Shown: positions 22,231 to 35,250, counted from the stretch's first letter. The stretch is DNA of 64,000 nucleotides from Siphonodentalium dalli (GCA_032622095.1 CP136063.1:278747426-278811425); one strand, 5' to 3'. Notes: generated from the letters alone by a model not told the origin. A program made the numbers and translations.

Positions 22231-23677
22231 CAGGGGGGGGGGGGGGGGGGGTCGGAACAAATTTCCAGGCACGTATGATGGGGTGGGTGGGCGTCTCTTG
22301 GGTCCAAAAAACAGTTTTTTCCATATGCCAAATTTTTTTCTCCATTCCTGCTATTGAGTCTTATTTTGATGTGTTTTGAACAGAAACAGGTCATATATAG
22401 TTAATACTAATACTATACTACATATAGAGGTTATCAGAAGTTGGATCAGTTGTACAATGGCCAACAATAACCCAAATTCAACTTGATAGAACTAGACACT
22501 GCGCTATTGGAAAAATAAAATTTAATCAGGATTCCATCTACTGATAAGAATAACTATGCAGAACTCAGCTGAAAATAAGCAATAAAATGAAACCACACTT
22601 GACCATATGTGACATGGAAATAAAGATATAATAAATAATGGAATAAAATAGACTTTTGACAACGTAAAACATAAAATCTTAACAAATAAATTGAAGGCCA
22701 GCCGGGCCAGCTTGAACAATTTCACATTGTTTTCCATGTTAATGTGGATCAGCTTGTAATGTTAATCACAGTAACGAAGATTTTATCGTCACTGATATCG
22801 TGAGCAAAAAAGAAGTGAAATTGTGCTATCCATCCATATTATTCCCAATTATTACGAAGCCTTTTATTTCAGGCAGTGGCTACCAGCCTGTCATTACACG
22901 CTATAACATGTTTCCTCAGTTCTGGTTTCTGAGATGCCCCAAGAAGAGTCACGCATGTATATCATGGTTATGTTTGGTATTAGCATTATTCTTCAAACTG
23001 GGATGAACAAATTGATTCCAGCAATACAGTAATGCCCTAATTAAACGACTCCATAACCACAGCAGAATAATGGATAATTATTCACGATTTAGTCGGAAAT
23101 TAAAATTAAATTACCCATTATTCTGTTGTGGTTATGGAGTCGATTAATTATGGCATTACTGTATATCACATAGCAAATATCAAAATATCAAATAATCTGA
23201 AATTTGTTGTACCGGTACCATGTATTCTGTAGAATACTCAAATATGATTATGTGACTAGATCATGTGACTATATATTATGAAAATGAATGTTAATAAAAA
23301 CCTTGGCGGCACTCTGCCTATATATCCCTAGAAATGTGATTATGTTGACACATTTCTTGATTAATGACACTTATAAGATAAATTCAAATAGTATAGTTAT
23401 CTCATTATACATTGTTCTATTCAAATATCGCGCAATAAATTATGATAATGCAGGATAATCAGCTATTTGGTTGCTCAATTGATAATTTTTCTCAAATTTA
23501 AGGGGGGTGGGTGTCCAAAACTGACCGGAAAAAAACTTCCTGAAACGGAAAAAAAGGGTGGGTGTCCAAAATTGCCTGGAAGAAAAGGCCAGAAACGGAA
23601 GAAATTGGGTCCCCCGTGGCCGGAAAAAATTAAAATGATCATACGTGCCTGGAATTTTTTTCCGACCCCCCCCCTTG
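22231..23677. mobile_element. hAT-like non-autonomous element, 1.45 kb
   Basis: Starts CAGGGGGG (a long G run) and GGCACGTATGATGGGG; ends with CATACGTGCC, CCGACCCCC and CCCCTTG. The 7-bp flanks GAGGCGG (22224-22230 and 23678-23684) agree, and the base after the right copy is C, so an 8-bp duplication overlapping the first C is possible. CAGGG termini with 7-8-bp duplications point to hAT. The right terminal region contains repeated GGGTGGGTGTCCAAAA and CGGAAAAAA words. It has no transposase frame. It carries a foldback at 23026-23164. Confidence 0.7.
23026..23164. repeat. Foldback inside the hAT-like element
   Basis: ACAGTAATGCC followed by GACTCCATAACCACA pairs with TGTGGTTATGGAGTC and GGCATTACTGT. 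Arms are about 45-50 bases with a few mismatches. CCATTATTCTG and CAGAATAATGG extend the stem. Confidence 0.85.
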
Positions 23678-24345
23678 GAGGCGGCAGAGTTCCATGAAAA
23701 ACAAAATGGCGGACATCGACCCCATATGGAAACTCTGAGGGGGGATATGGATTCCATAATTATGGGACGGGCTACAAAGATGACGACCCGATGTCTCCTG
23801 ATATGCCTCTACCAACGGAGCGTCCTCATTGGTCGATCCAACCAGGTGACATGATAAATGTAGATATATTGCAGCTGTCTTAAACATCTTAAAGGAGCTC
23901 GAAAAGTCACCATTTTATGTAATAAGAGTATACACTGGTATACGTGTCATCATACGCGTTTCACACAAAACAATGGTTGTTGTATTCGCAAGACGGTCGC
24001 GGCCACATATTTAAAGGTGGTAAAAAAAAAACTCAAACAAAATTATTAAAATGATTCTTCACACTTAATTTTGGTTCTGAAGACAAAACTTGGTTATTTG
24101 GAAAGTGAAGAACCCACCCTATATTGAATAGGTTAAGAACCGGTTGGTTTTGAATAATTCTTGGAGTGTAGACGGTGATGATTTTAGCCATAAAAAAGAA
24201 GCCATTATAGTGCCAATGCATCTTTGGTCCATATCAAAGGACTCGGTGGCATATAGAGTTGTCGTTCCAAGGCTTGTGTCTGTCTCCCAGTATAGGCATT
24301 CTAATTCACATTTTAAATATGTATATTTGTTTTTGCATGTAATAT

Positions 24346-24806
24346 GTGACCCGCCATATCAAATCCAGTCGCAAGTCGGGATTTTTTTTTTACCCTGTGC
24401 CAATGCATTCTCTTATATATGCGAGTCGACCATAGGTCGCCTCGCATATATAAGAGAATGCATTGGCCTAACAATTTTTTTACAATTTTAATAATTTTTT
24501 CTTGTATTCTTTAACAATTTTATAATTTCACCCATACAGAGCCCCAGACAAACATGAGCAGACGACACTCTTCTATATGCTTCTATATATGTGTGGGGCT
24601 CCCTGCAGGGTAATGGATGTTTTTTATTTTATGTCCTAAAAATTGTAAGAAACATTTATTTAAAAAAAATGATAAAAAATTGTTAGGCCAATGCATTCTC
24701 TTATATATGCGAGGCGACCTATGGTCGACTCGCATATATAAGAGAATGCATTGGCACAGGGTAACAAAAATCCCGACTTACGACTGGATTTGATATGGCG
24801 GGTCAG
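24346..24806 (+). mobile_element. Family A MITE, copy A4
   Basis: Complete copy with both hairpins intact and the full spacer (CAGAGCCCCAGACAAACATG side, then GGGGCTCCCTGCAGGGTAAT). Flanking ATAT duplications are at 24342-24345 and 24807-24810. The last base of the right terminus is G instead of C. This is a good reference copy for family A. Confidence 0.92.
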
Positions 24807-25337
24807 ATATGTTATATCTTGTCTAGCAATAAAACATAATCTCTACAGTAATTCCGCTCCGGTAACACTTATAAAAGGAAGTCCCCTCACAGAGAGTATA
24901 CAAGAAAACCATAGTCAGAAATGGTAACGCCCTCAAGATCATATTATTAGGCATTTATAAATTATAATATAAAATATATCGGTTTCATGAATGACCGCCT
25001 CAGAATTCCGTTTAAACAACTAATCCTTCAAATTATTACAAAAACTACGGCATATTAGTGCAGATTTCTCATTAACCACACAAGAAAGACCAAAAATCTA
25101 CTAAACGGATTAAATAGACAACCGATACTTCGCAATACATTTAGTCTACATTCCAACTGAGGCATGTCTTATACGTCATCAGCAAAGTTAGCTGTTATAC
25201 TGCATTGTGTTCCCGCCATAAAATCTTCAAGAGTGGCCCAGCTATTGTTCACACCTAAACACCGAAAGCAATTAACGCGGTCATAAAAGTTGCATACTGC
25301 AACAATGAGACATCCGCGAATTCACATCCGCGAACAC

Positions 25338-25592
25338 CCGAAATGTGTTGTCCTGCGAGATACGACCTGGTCAGCCTTACTACAAATTCCTAAAATAACT
25401 CGCATCGCGTGAAACCTGAAATGTGTTGTCCTGCGAGATACGACCTGGTCAGCCTTACTACAAATTCCTAAAATAACTCGCATCGCGTGAAACCTGAAAT
25501 GTGTTGTCCTGCGAGATACGGCCTGGTCAGCCTTACTACAAATTCCTAAAATAACTCGCATCGCGTGAAACCTGAAATGTGTTGTCCTGACA
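25338..25592. repeat. 78-bp tandem repeat, about 3.3 units
   Basis: AAATGTGTTGTCCTGCGAGA recurs at 25341, 25419 and 25497, with a partial unit at 25575. The minus-strand frame is open through it, so the repeated peptide (FRFHAMRVILGICSKADQ) is a repeat product. Confidence 0.9.
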
Positions 25593-26589
25593 GATATCCC
25601 CATCGTCCATCGCCCCATTGTCACGACCAGATCAGCGAAGCAGTAAACACCCATAGGGCGTAATTAGAATGATTCAGGCACCGACCCAGTGGCTCTGTCT
25701 GAGGTGTTAATTTCATCGCAATGCAGGGAGTGAAACAATTCTTGCCCTTACAGACAAAATTATCCATGACGCTATTGGAATTGGCGTATATACATATTAG
25801 ATTATTGGACTATACGGCTCAGTATGATGTGTTTGCTTGCTTCGTAATGACCATGTTCCGGTCCGATTGGTAATGACACCATTAACCCTTTCTTTACTGA
25901 ATGGACTATCCCACCCAGCTATAAAAGTAGATATTCGAATAGTATATTATTCATTTGGAGGGGTGTTCAGGAACAATTATCAGACGACAGACTGGCGAAA
26001 ATGTTATTGTACCAGATCCCAAATGACGCAAAGACGGGTTTCACTGCATTTCTCTGTTTTTCACTTTCTGGCCACATATATGACAGACATAATTGCGATT
26101 ATGAGCATATGCGCCAACTGACAACCCTCTAGTATTATCATAAGATTGCATTTCTGATCCTCAATCAGATTCGACGCAAAATGGAAACTCTCATAAAGCA
26201 ACTTTGACTAGCCATACAACTTGACATTACTTAAAGGATTACTCCATTCTAGATTATTTTTATCGTCATCGATCGCCGCTAATCCACTGAGCACGGTGCC
26301 GTAAAATGTTTTGAGATATGCCTCCCGTAACTGAAGTTATGCCGATTTAAAGTTCCGTCATGGATTATGCAGTCTGAATAGTTGATGTTCACGCATGTGA
26401 CGTCACATCAGGGACTACTAGCGACACGCAGTGTCAAACTTGAAAGGCTGACGCAATTGGCTTTTATCAACCGGCGGTAATCAATAACTGATCGTTTATA
26501 CAGAAACGGCTTGACCACCGGAGCTGAAAATTTGTATATAGAGGTAATTTGACCCGTAAAATCTTATTAGATAGGTCCCGTTAACAGCA

Positions 26590-27160
26590 GATGTCTTAAA
26601 AGGGCATTAATTATTAATAAAATAAAATAATTAATTACATAACAAAAATGGCTGCAATCTGGTCGGTGAAAATTGAAATATGGGGGGGGGGGGAATTGAC
26701 CCATAGAGTGTCAAGGGTTAGATGCCGTTGACCCATTGGTACATATGGGTCACCACTCACCTGACCAGGGAAATGCCGTAGAAGTTTAACCGCAGGTGAC
26801 TTAAAGGGGGACTAATAAATTATATGACCAATAAAGAGCGTTTATTATCGGTCCATAAATATGTCGCGAAATTGGTGATAAAACCATTGTGACTGGAAGA
26901 GTATTAGCCAGATGTTACATGTATGTTGCGTCGTGTTTATACATGCCGTCAATATAATCAGGATCGATGTCTTAGACTGCTATTTTAGGGCACTAATTAT
27001 TAATTAAATAGAATAATTAATTATACACGTATAACCAAAATGGTTGCAATCTGGTCTGTGAAATTGAAACGTGGGGGTAAATTGACCCATAGTGTGTCAA
27101 GGGTTAGATGCTGTTGACTTCAGACGACTTAAAGGGGCAAATATGAGCAATAGTGGGCAA
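26590..27160. repeat. Direct duplication, about 390-base shift
   Basis: The block ATTAATTATTAAT, GGCTGCAATCTGGTC and GTGTCAAGGGTTAGATGC at about 26605-26730 recurs at about 26992-27115 with substitutions. A CTTAAAGGGG word follows each block. Confidence 0.75.
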
Positions 27161-27330
27161 TAGAGACCCATCCATGATATCGTGTTATAAAAGAACAATC
27201 ACTGGGTAAATAATGCTCCCTTCTGTTAATTAATGCTTTATATTGGCCCAGTTTATAAGCCTGTACATTTAACATAATTTTAGTAGTCATAAATCTTCAA
27301 ACATGTATTTGGAAATATACTATCGGCGCT

Positions 27331-27788
27331 CAGACCCACCCAACAGAACCTTGTATCCAGACCCACCCAACCGAACCTTGTACCCAGACCATCCCAACCG
27401 AACCTTGTACCCAGACCCACCAACCGAACCTTGTACCTAGACCCACCCAACCGAACCTTGTATCCAGACCCACCCAACCGAACCTTGTATCCAGACCCAC
27501 CCAACCGAACATTGTACCCAGACCCACCCAACCGAACCTTGTATCCAGACCCACCCAACCGAACCTTGTACCCAGACCCACCCAACCGAACCTTGTACCC
27601 AGACCCACCCAACCGAACCTTGTACCCAGACCCACCCAACCGAACCTTGTATCCAGACCCACCCAACCGAACCTTGTATCCAGACCCACCCAACCGAACC
27701 TTGTACCCAGACCCACCCAACCGAACCTTGTACCCAGACCCACCCAACCGAACCTTGTACCCAGACCCACCTAACCGAACCTTGAATC
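27331..27788. repeat. 27-bp minisatellite, about 17 units
   Basis: The unit is CAGACCCACCCAACCGAACC plus TTGTACC. Because 27 is divisible by three, one forward frame gives a nine-residue repeat (YPDPPNRTL) and three minus frames are open as well (for example GSGYKVRLG). Openness in so many frames, and no signal peptide or unique flanking domain, argue for a satellite. One left-end unit lacks a base. Confidence 0.9.
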
Positions 27789-28359
27789 CTGGACTTTTTT
27801 TCATACCCCCGGACGCGGACGCCGATCCTCAACAAAATAGTTTTATAAAAGTAATTTCTGTCCTATATTTTATTGAAGTCGACATTGTATGGTCAATCTA
27901 TATAAACTTACTCCAAAACCAGGAAACCGAATGTTTAAGTTTTTGGACCCCGAGCGTCGTCAATCATCGGTAACTGTCCCGTTAAAGTGACATAAGTTTA
28001 AGCAGCGGGTCATGTTCCCCGCGAAATTCAGTATCTTTTAGGCCTAAGTCATTATTAATGATCCTTAAGTGATACTCCGGATTCCACCCCCTCTTTTAGG
28101 GGGATTTGCCCCCCAAATTTAAGTGCGGGGGGAGGGGGAGTGAAACCATCCTTAAGGAGTAAAGTTTGACCCAAATATTTTGCGTAAAAATGGTAAATCA
28201 TAGAGATCAACCAGATGACCTCGAATTTCAGGATGTTTTTTGCATTGACGATATTATAGGGTATCACTCGTTTATGTACAATAAGTATAACCTCTAGATG
28301 TTGATAAACCACAAAGTATGTGCAATTTGGTATAATATGAGTGTCCATAAGCGTTCTGT

Positions 28360-29010
28360 GTTTGGTATATATATGGGGCATGTAGCCGCATCATTCCAAG
28401 AAGCCCCCAACCCAACGACCACCGTCTGTTGATATAGACCCCAGTTCAACCTCGAAACAATGAAATAAATGTATAGTAATAGCTAATTTCTCCGAATTCA
28501 CTATGAAATGATAATATCACATCTCAGTTTGTAGACGGTTTCTAATTTGTATGAATTTAGGCAATGTAGAACCATCTTCCATGTGTCATAACATAACGAT
28601 AAAATGCAATATTGTCTGTTCTGAGAACAAATACGTAATGCCATGTTAATCTTATTATCTTTTTATTATGTAATTGTATGTTGTATATTACGTCTCCCTT
28701 TCGTGGAAGAATAAACAAATCTATCTCTCTCTCAATCTTTCTGTATCTAGCCGCTTCGCCAATCTTGGAGAGCCGTGTATACTTCTTATAGCAATGACCA
28801 CATCGCGCGGGACATTGAACCAACAACCACCTGCTGGGCACCATTATATGGACCCGCTGGCTTCGCTCTTGACTTGGCAATACATCATAGATTGTGTCAA
28901 TAACAAAACGTGTCGGGATAACAAATAGTGTTTCCCAGCGGTCACAACGGAAAGGCCGGGTCGTAAACACATCGGGGCGAATAAGTTCCACGAGATCCAC
29001 TGAACTCTAA
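28360..29010 (-). repeat. Dispersed segment F, copy 1 (second copy 29580-29960)
   Basis: Landmarks CATGTAGCC and ATTCCAAGAAGC, CCAATCTTGGAGA, ATAGCAATGACCACATC and CACCATTATATGGACCC(G/A)CTGG occur in both copies about 0.9-1.2 kb apart in the same orientation. Minus-strand frames in both read into an RC(D/G)RWE peptide (28557-29000 here). The open frame of 147 codons is not recognised, and the second copy breaks the frame. Confidence 0.6.
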
Positions 29011-29579
29011 GCGTGTATTCCAATCCGTGTTTGCAAGACCAAACATACTTGTGTAATGTGCGATATTGGTATAATAATATGAATCGTACGTGACACGTAG
29101 TGGAGCAATCACACATGATGTGCCTCAAATTTGCCTTTTTTCGGCGACATAACGTTAAGAATAATTTATGTAACATCATGCAGTGGTTATGACGGAGACG
29201 ACGTGCCAAATTGACAAGACGTGTCGTGGATTGTAAAATCTTGTCTGGATTATCATCATGACTTCTTAATTTTTCGTTTTCATTAAGCTGACCAACGAAA
29301 TTGGTCTAAATGAAATTAATAGACTTAAATCACATGTGAATTCTTAGTAAGTTGTGAAGAAGTTACTTTCATTTTTATCGCGACGCTTCATTTCCAATTC
29401 CGCGTTTTTTTGCAATCTCCACACGGTTGCTAACCGGATGTCGCGTGACAATTTCTCCAAAATCTATACCCGCGATCTTGAAAAATCACTGATGGATATA
29501 GAAAAAAAAAAAATGACGTCATTCACATGCCTTAGGTATAAGCACCCTTGGTGTTGCTATTAGTGCACATATGCGTTAA

Positions 29580-29960
29580 GTGTTTGGTATATGATGCATG
29601 TAGCCACAACATTCCAAGAAGCGCTCGGCCCAACATCACAATATGTAGATTTTGACCAGTAAACGGTGTTCTGGCCACTTCTCCAATCTTGGAGACCCTT
29701 GTGTACGTATTATAGCAATGACCACATCACGCGTGATATGGATAAAAGAACCACCTGCTGAGCACCATTATATGGACCCACTGGCAATAAATCATAGTGC
29801 CAGGATAACATAATTATATTGTCTTATATAGGGACTCGCTATTTCCCAGCGGCCGCAGCGGATACACTGTGTCAAAACACATCTGGTCGAATAAATCACA
29901 CGACATTCACTGCACTTGAAGTGAACCGCGTCTGAGGACAGACCACCCAGGGACATGACT
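29580..29960 (-). repeat. Dispersed segment F, copy 2
   Basis: Shortened second copy. A minus-strand frame over 29792-30010 contains CSECRVIYSTRCVLTQCIRC followed by GRWE, so two CxxC pairs are visible, which could be a chance or degraded zinc-binding motif. Upstream, the frame equivalent to the other copy is disrupted. Confidence 0.5.
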
Positions 29961-30364
29961 GGAGGGACTCCGTTGTGGTTGTGTTCCCACAATGAAATTT
30001 TCAACTCCATCCCCGATCCAGATCTAAATCAAAGGTTCACGAAAATCCATTTGCACCCCCTTGGGTTGGAACCTTCCAACTGTTAAAATTGCAAATATGA
30101 CACCATCCTAAAGCTGGACAATTTCCAAAATGATAGCAATTTCAGACCCACATTTGGACTTAATAAAGAAAAGTATCATTCTGGCCTATTAGATTGACCA
30201 ACGATAATGTAGATCTACTGACTGGCGATGAGGACATATTAAGTTCACCTTAATTGACCCTGGCCGACCCCATATATAATGCCCCAGAGGGTATATTATA
30301 AGTTATGGGACGCTTAGTGGTCGGATATGGTGTCATGTGAGGCTCAGTGAGATCAATAATGGAG

Positions 30365-30545
30365 TTCTGTAGCCCAGTGCATGGTTAGAGTGTCGTTCTT
30401 GGAATGATGTTAATGCACCGGCGTGAGTGCTCATCCACCAGTGTACTATTATCTCCGCAACAGTGGCTTGGTCAGATTTAGAGGAGCATGTGCTGTTTTT
30501 AGCCAATACGCTGTTTCAAATCTCGCGCCAGGTTATGACCCTTGG
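30365..30545 (+). other. Possible SINE or tRNA-related head
   Basis: TAGCCCAGTGCATGGTTAGA at about 30371 resembles a polymerase III A box. A weak B-box-like TTTCAAATCTC lies about 135 bases on, farther than usual for a tRNA-derived SINE. No copies were recognised elsewhere in the window. Confidence 0.2.
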
Positions 30546-30579
30546 GAATGATCACCTGTACTGTGATCCGTCGTACCCA

Positions 30580-30985
30580 TAGTCGTAATTTCGCTAAAAT
30601 CCGGATTGAGAATCAGAAGCCGATTACGGGGGCGGGGCTAATTCCCGATTCTAGGTCAGATTTTGAAATCCACGTGGTCTCCTAAACTCCGGCTCATGTA
30701 TTTGACACAAGTATCATTTGTATCTTATATTTATAAAGTGCATGTTTGTTGTGAAAGTCATGCTTTTCTTCTATGTGTATATACACGGCACATAATTTGC
30801 TGCCAATCCGACTTAATCGCATCTTCTTTTTTTTCAAGTTAAAGTGTGTTTATTGATGATGGCAAGCATATCTAAACATGACAGCTCTAGGCCTCCTGAA
30901 TCAAATTCCGAAGATGTTGTGAAGAACACACGAAACTTGTCAGTTGAACAGGGACGTGACGACAGGGGTTGATTTGGTGTCTCGA
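30580..30985 (+). repeat. Dispersed repeat D, copy 2
   Basis: Inverted partner of 1850-2175. It holds a 39-codon frame from 30855 (MMASISKHDSSRPPESNSED onward) ending at the TGA near 30972. The frame is not shown to be conserved, so I treat this as a repeat. Confidence 0.55.
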
Positions 30986-31949
30986 CCCCACCCCGAACTT
31001 TGGTACAATTTGCTAAGCTGTGCAGTCATTCATAACTGTTTCAAATAATGATACGTACAAACCAACAAACGCAACAAACAAACCCGATTTTAAATAAATA
31101 CATATACAAACTTATGACTAACTCGAGAGAGGGGGTGTCCAGTGATCTGTATATATGTTCAACTTGTTTTGGTAGTCATGTTGCTGTGCCATTACTAATT
31201 ATTTATTTTTTCAGTGTAATAACATATGGGAGAGGGGGTACCCTTAAGTGAGTCAGTACTTGTCCCCCAATTCCTTTGTATGTATAAACAAATGTATGTG
31301 TTATATATCATGTGTTATCTAAATTTGACATATATTTGAAATAAATATATCTAAACTAAACTTTGGTACATTCCAGCAGTCGGAAATTTCATGCATGACA
31401 CAACATTAGTTGGACATTAATTTGACACCATATATAGGTTGGCATTGTTCTCATTGTTTGATTTTTTTTCAACCAGTAAAAGTTGTTAATTTTCCAATCT
31501 TAGTGTTTGTCAGATTGGATATTTCCAAGGGGAGCAAATTGAATTCTGCGAACCTGTGAGATTGATGTGTTTGGTTCAATGGGGGGGGGGGGGGGGGGGT
31601 GCAGTTGGCCGGAAATTTGAGGAAACTTCTAGCCACGTCCCTAGAACATGTGTCTGTTGTCTATATTGTGCAAAACGACTGCATTTAACGAAACAAAACA
31701 TGTTAAATATGAAATTGCTATAACTTTAAGACTAGATGATAGTACATACGTGTATCTGATAATCCATCGATACCATATAATCCTACTATTTCTTGAATAA
31801 GAAGAAACATTATAATAACGAACACAGCAGAAGACATATCCATGCATGTTCATATGAATTCGGTCAATGGTGACGTATCCGCCGAATTCGAAATCGACAT
31901 GCGTTCGGGCTGTATTTTAAGGATGGAATTATGAAATGGACATATGAAA

Positions 31950-32175
31950 GTGACAATCAACAATGATTTTCAATTGCTTCGCCATCAACCGAAGTGCTCC
32001 CCCAGCGTTACTATCAATAGCGTTATTATTTGGCTAATTTCAGTAATATTCTCCCAGTTTACATTCAATAAAACAAATTTGTCTCCGCATTTAAAATTCT
32101 TTGATATAGATCGTTTATATTCTGCAATAATTTGTACACAAGAGACGGATTCTTATGTTTTATTGTGTTTTTAAA
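31950..32175 (+). repeat. Dispersed repeat, copy 2 of the 526-820 segment
   Basis: Same DID(x)LYS(x)IICT reading and the ACGGATTCTTA word of the 19-bp unit, here present only once. Confidence 0.45.
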
Positions 32176-32394
32176 CTCTGAGGTGGCGAAATCTCGGTTT
32201 GTTTACATTACGAACATTTGAGTCCGTAATCGGAATCCGAATCCCAATCGGATTACCACGAAATTGAGATTACGGTCTGTTCGTTTACTGATTCTGTCAA
32301 TTTCTGGTCTGTTCTTTTGCCGAACCAAGTCGCACGGGGACCAATCTGTAATCTGAATCCAGAATCTGAATCGGATTTTAGCGAAATAACGCCT

Positions 32395-32680
32395 CAGACG
32401 AAAACAAGGGAACTGGTTGTTGGGTATAGTGACACTATTGCTGATGAACTCCACTATATGATAGATTGCCCATATTTTAAATCAGAACGAGATAACTTAT
32501 TCCCTATTTACAGTAGAAGCGATTACAGCCTTCATAAATTGAAATTACTATTGAGCACATCTCGACCGTCTACTTTGAGGAAAACCTGTAAGGGTTTAAA
32601 AAAAAATATTTGTCAAACTATATACCGTGTGCCGATGCTGTTAAGTTAAGTTAGCTATATAAAGCTGACACACGTTTTAT
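32395..32680 (+). pseudogene. LINE ORF2 C-terminal remnant
   Basis: An open frame running to 32649 carries DELHYMIDCPYFKSERDN, the H-x4-C half of the C-terminal CCHC motif of non-LTR retrotransposon polyproteins, followed by the typical ~50-residue tail. The first CxxC half and everything upstream are missing, and the front of the frame is unrelated sequence. This fits 5' truncation at insertion. It sits immediately before a second LINE fragment. Confidence 0.6.
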
Positions 32681-32776
32681 CTAGTCTGAACAAAAGGATA
32701 TGATTCGATATCAAACGAGCATATCATATACAGTGCTCCTACAATTGCTCCATACTTATGTTCTTTATTTTCTAAC

Positions 32777-33913
32777 ATGCTCAATATGTCATATATTCCC
32801 AGTGCAGCAAAGAGAGGAATTATGGTTTCCCTCCACAAAGGTGGCTCCAAACCCAAGCACGATTTCAACAGTTATCGTCCAATAACAATTATGCCCGTTC
32901 TCTATAAAATGTTTGAGAAGATCATACAGCTTCGCATCGAGTCATATGCACCGAGCTTAATTACTGTTAACCCATTACAACACGGGTTTCAAAAGGGCGT
33001 TAGCTGCATGACATCTTCTTACCTCCTACAGGAATGTATATCGTATACCAGAGATAATAAAAGCAAACTATTTTCTTGTCTACTTGACGTGCAAAAAGCA
33101 TTCGATTCCGTTTGGATCGATGGTCTCCTCTTTAAGTTACACCAGCGTGGTTTCAGTAATAAAATCTGGTGTACGTTAGATGCACTCCTGTCTGGCATAA
33201 AATGTTGTGTACGCCTTAATGACTCATACTCCAATTGGTTTGATGTACTCCAAGGAACGAGACAAGGTAATATTCTCTCACCAATGTTTTACATGATTTT
33301 CATTGATGAATTAATATCGGACCTCCAAAAATCCCACAAAGGCTTGGTCTTAGAGAACATCAACTGCATCTCGCCAGTACAGGCGGATGACATGATATTA
33401 CTTTCCCTTTCCGGCACCGGCTTGTCCAGCCTCGTTAATATATGTCTAAATTATAGCCACAAATGGAGGTACATTTACAACTCTACAAAGTCTTGTATTA
33501 TCGTATTCAACGAGACGAAAAGAGATTATGAGAACAGTTCTAGGGCATGGCATCTTGGAAACTGCCCTATAGATGAGGTCACATCGACAACTCATTTAGG
33601 TATTCGCCTCGATAAATATGACTTAAATTCTTCAATCTCACTGGACATATGTCAAAAACTGAAAGGCACATACTACTCCTTAACGAATGCCGGCATGTAC
33701 GCTGGTGGGATAACGCCTCTGAGTTGTCATAAAATATATAATTCAGTAGTGCTCTCAAGAGCTCTGTATGGTAGCGAACTACTTTGGGGCACATCAAAAG
33801 CTATTAATCTTCAGTTAGAAAAGGCTCACCGCTTTCGCCTAAAAATATGCAAGGCTTACCTACCCAAACTAGAACAGCTATCGCACAGGGTCTTCTTGGA
33901 AGCAGCTGTCTGA
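32777..33913 (+). pseudogene. Non-LTR retrotransposon reverse transcriptase (LINE ORF2), 5'-truncated
   Basis: A 378-codon frame shows the canonical LINE reverse transcriptase order: fingers motif with NSYRPITIMP (residues 31-40), LQHGFQKGVSC (67-77), palm motif A LDVQKAFDSVW with aspartates at 104 and 110, motif B GTRQGNILSP (160-169), and motif C. Motif C reads QADD (202-205) where YADD or FADD is usual, so an aromatic residue has been lost. The thumb and connection follow, to LYGSELLW. No endonuclease domain lies upstream. A frameshift near 33840-33850 moves the true continuation into the next frame. RNA-templated DNA synthesis was its ancestral role; this copy looks dead. The clade (I, Jockey or CR1-like) is not settled. 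Confidence 0.92.
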
Positions 33914-34650
33914 ATTCTTACATTGATAGGCGAAAACTTAGTCTCTTTGCCACACTGTGTAGATTGTGTCACATCAAAACTGGCAAACAAATCTTTCTTC
34001 TAAGATTACACAGTTATATGCTGGACGCAGATCCTAATCCAAATTCTTTCATCTATGAGATATTTGACATTCTTATTAAATACAACATGATAGATCATCT
34101 TAAGAATTTTGTCGAGGAGAGCATATTCCCATCAAAGCACTCTTGGAGAAATATCGTCCGTTTATCTGTAAGAGTGTATGATGAAACTAAATGGCTCTCC
34201 ACTATTAACTCTGAACTGTCCTTATCCAAATATGGTTCAATACAGTATAACCTAGCTCCATCCAAGCTATGGAGAACATGTCAACTTTATCCAGAGGAGA
34301 ATTTTTTTTTCTTTCTCATGTTAGCAAGGATAATTGCACACACTGCTTACGAGGACGCTGGTGCCTGTCGCCTTTGTGCGTCAAACTATTCTTGTTTAAT
34401 TGAGCATATAATCATACATTGCAATTCTCTGTCAGCTCTCAGGAATGAAATATGGTATGATATCATAAACGTATATGGAATTGAGGCCTTCATAATACTT
34501 GATTCATTGCCACAAGCCATACAGCTTGCCACATTTCTGGGCCACTTTCCTTCTGAGCTGAATGTATTTTCTCTTAGCTCAACACAAGACTTTATATTCT
34601 TCATGAAAGCTACACTTAATCTATGGTCCTTGTTTCATAGCTTAGTATAG
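33847..34650 (+). pseudogene. C-terminal part of the same LINE ORF2, shifted frame
   Basis: The frame opens with GLPTQTRTAIAQGLLG, which continues the upstream protein in the way usual for this family. A single-base lesion in or near the CCTAAAAATATG stretch (about 33838-33849) is the likely break. At residues 174-192 a C-x2-C-x9-H-x4-C knuckle (CRLC...HIIIHC) marks the C-terminal nucleic-acid-binding domain. Overlap with the upstream frame (33847-33913) is a by-product of the shift. A run of eight T near 34292 could be a further weak point but leaves the frame open. Confidence 0.85.
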
Positions 34651-34804
34651 ATTATGTTCGACTTACAAATCTTATGTGACAACACAGAGTATTAATATCT
34701 TGGGTTTGTTTTATTTTACACATGATATAGTACATTAGCATAATGTGTATATTATAACGAGTACGATTTGTGTGCTCGGTGAGAGAGACATAGAGAGAGT
34801 GAGT

Positions 34805-34891
<87 letters not shown>

Positions 34892-35193
34892 TGTGTGTGT
34901 GGGTGAGGGTGTGTGTGTGGGTGTGTGTGTGTGTGTGTGTGAACGCGCGAGAACGAGATAGATAGATAGAGAGTATAGCCAGACAGAGGGAGATAGACGA
35001 GTATTGTTAGGAGTGAGCGTGTGCGTACAATGGTGTGGCTAGGAGTGAGTATCAGTTTGCTTATTATATGTTTGTGATGTAATTTGTTCTTGTAATGTAT
35101 ACCATCTCGTAAATATGTTGACCTTCCTGGGTCTATGTTTCCTTTGTGTATTTGTTTGTGTTAAACAACTCTTCATTTATGGAGGACAATTAA

Positions 35194-35247
<54 letters not shown>

Positions 35248-35250
35248 CAT
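34651..35250 (+). repeat. LINE 3' flank with (GA)n, (GT)n and (AT)n microsatellites
   Basis: A (GA)n tract covers about 34786-34889, passing into (GT)n up to about 34941. An (AT)n tract runs from about 35196 to 35246 after GGACAATTAAAGATAT. The latter may be the simple-repeat tail of the LINE, giving an element end near 35250. Confidence 0.75.

Noticed and set aside
27280-27973. Repetitive proline-rich (PDPPNRTL) protein on the plus strand and glycine-rich proteins on the minus strand
   Set aside because: A 27-bp satellite unit without stops keeps several frames on both strands open at once; no start context or unique domain supports a gene.
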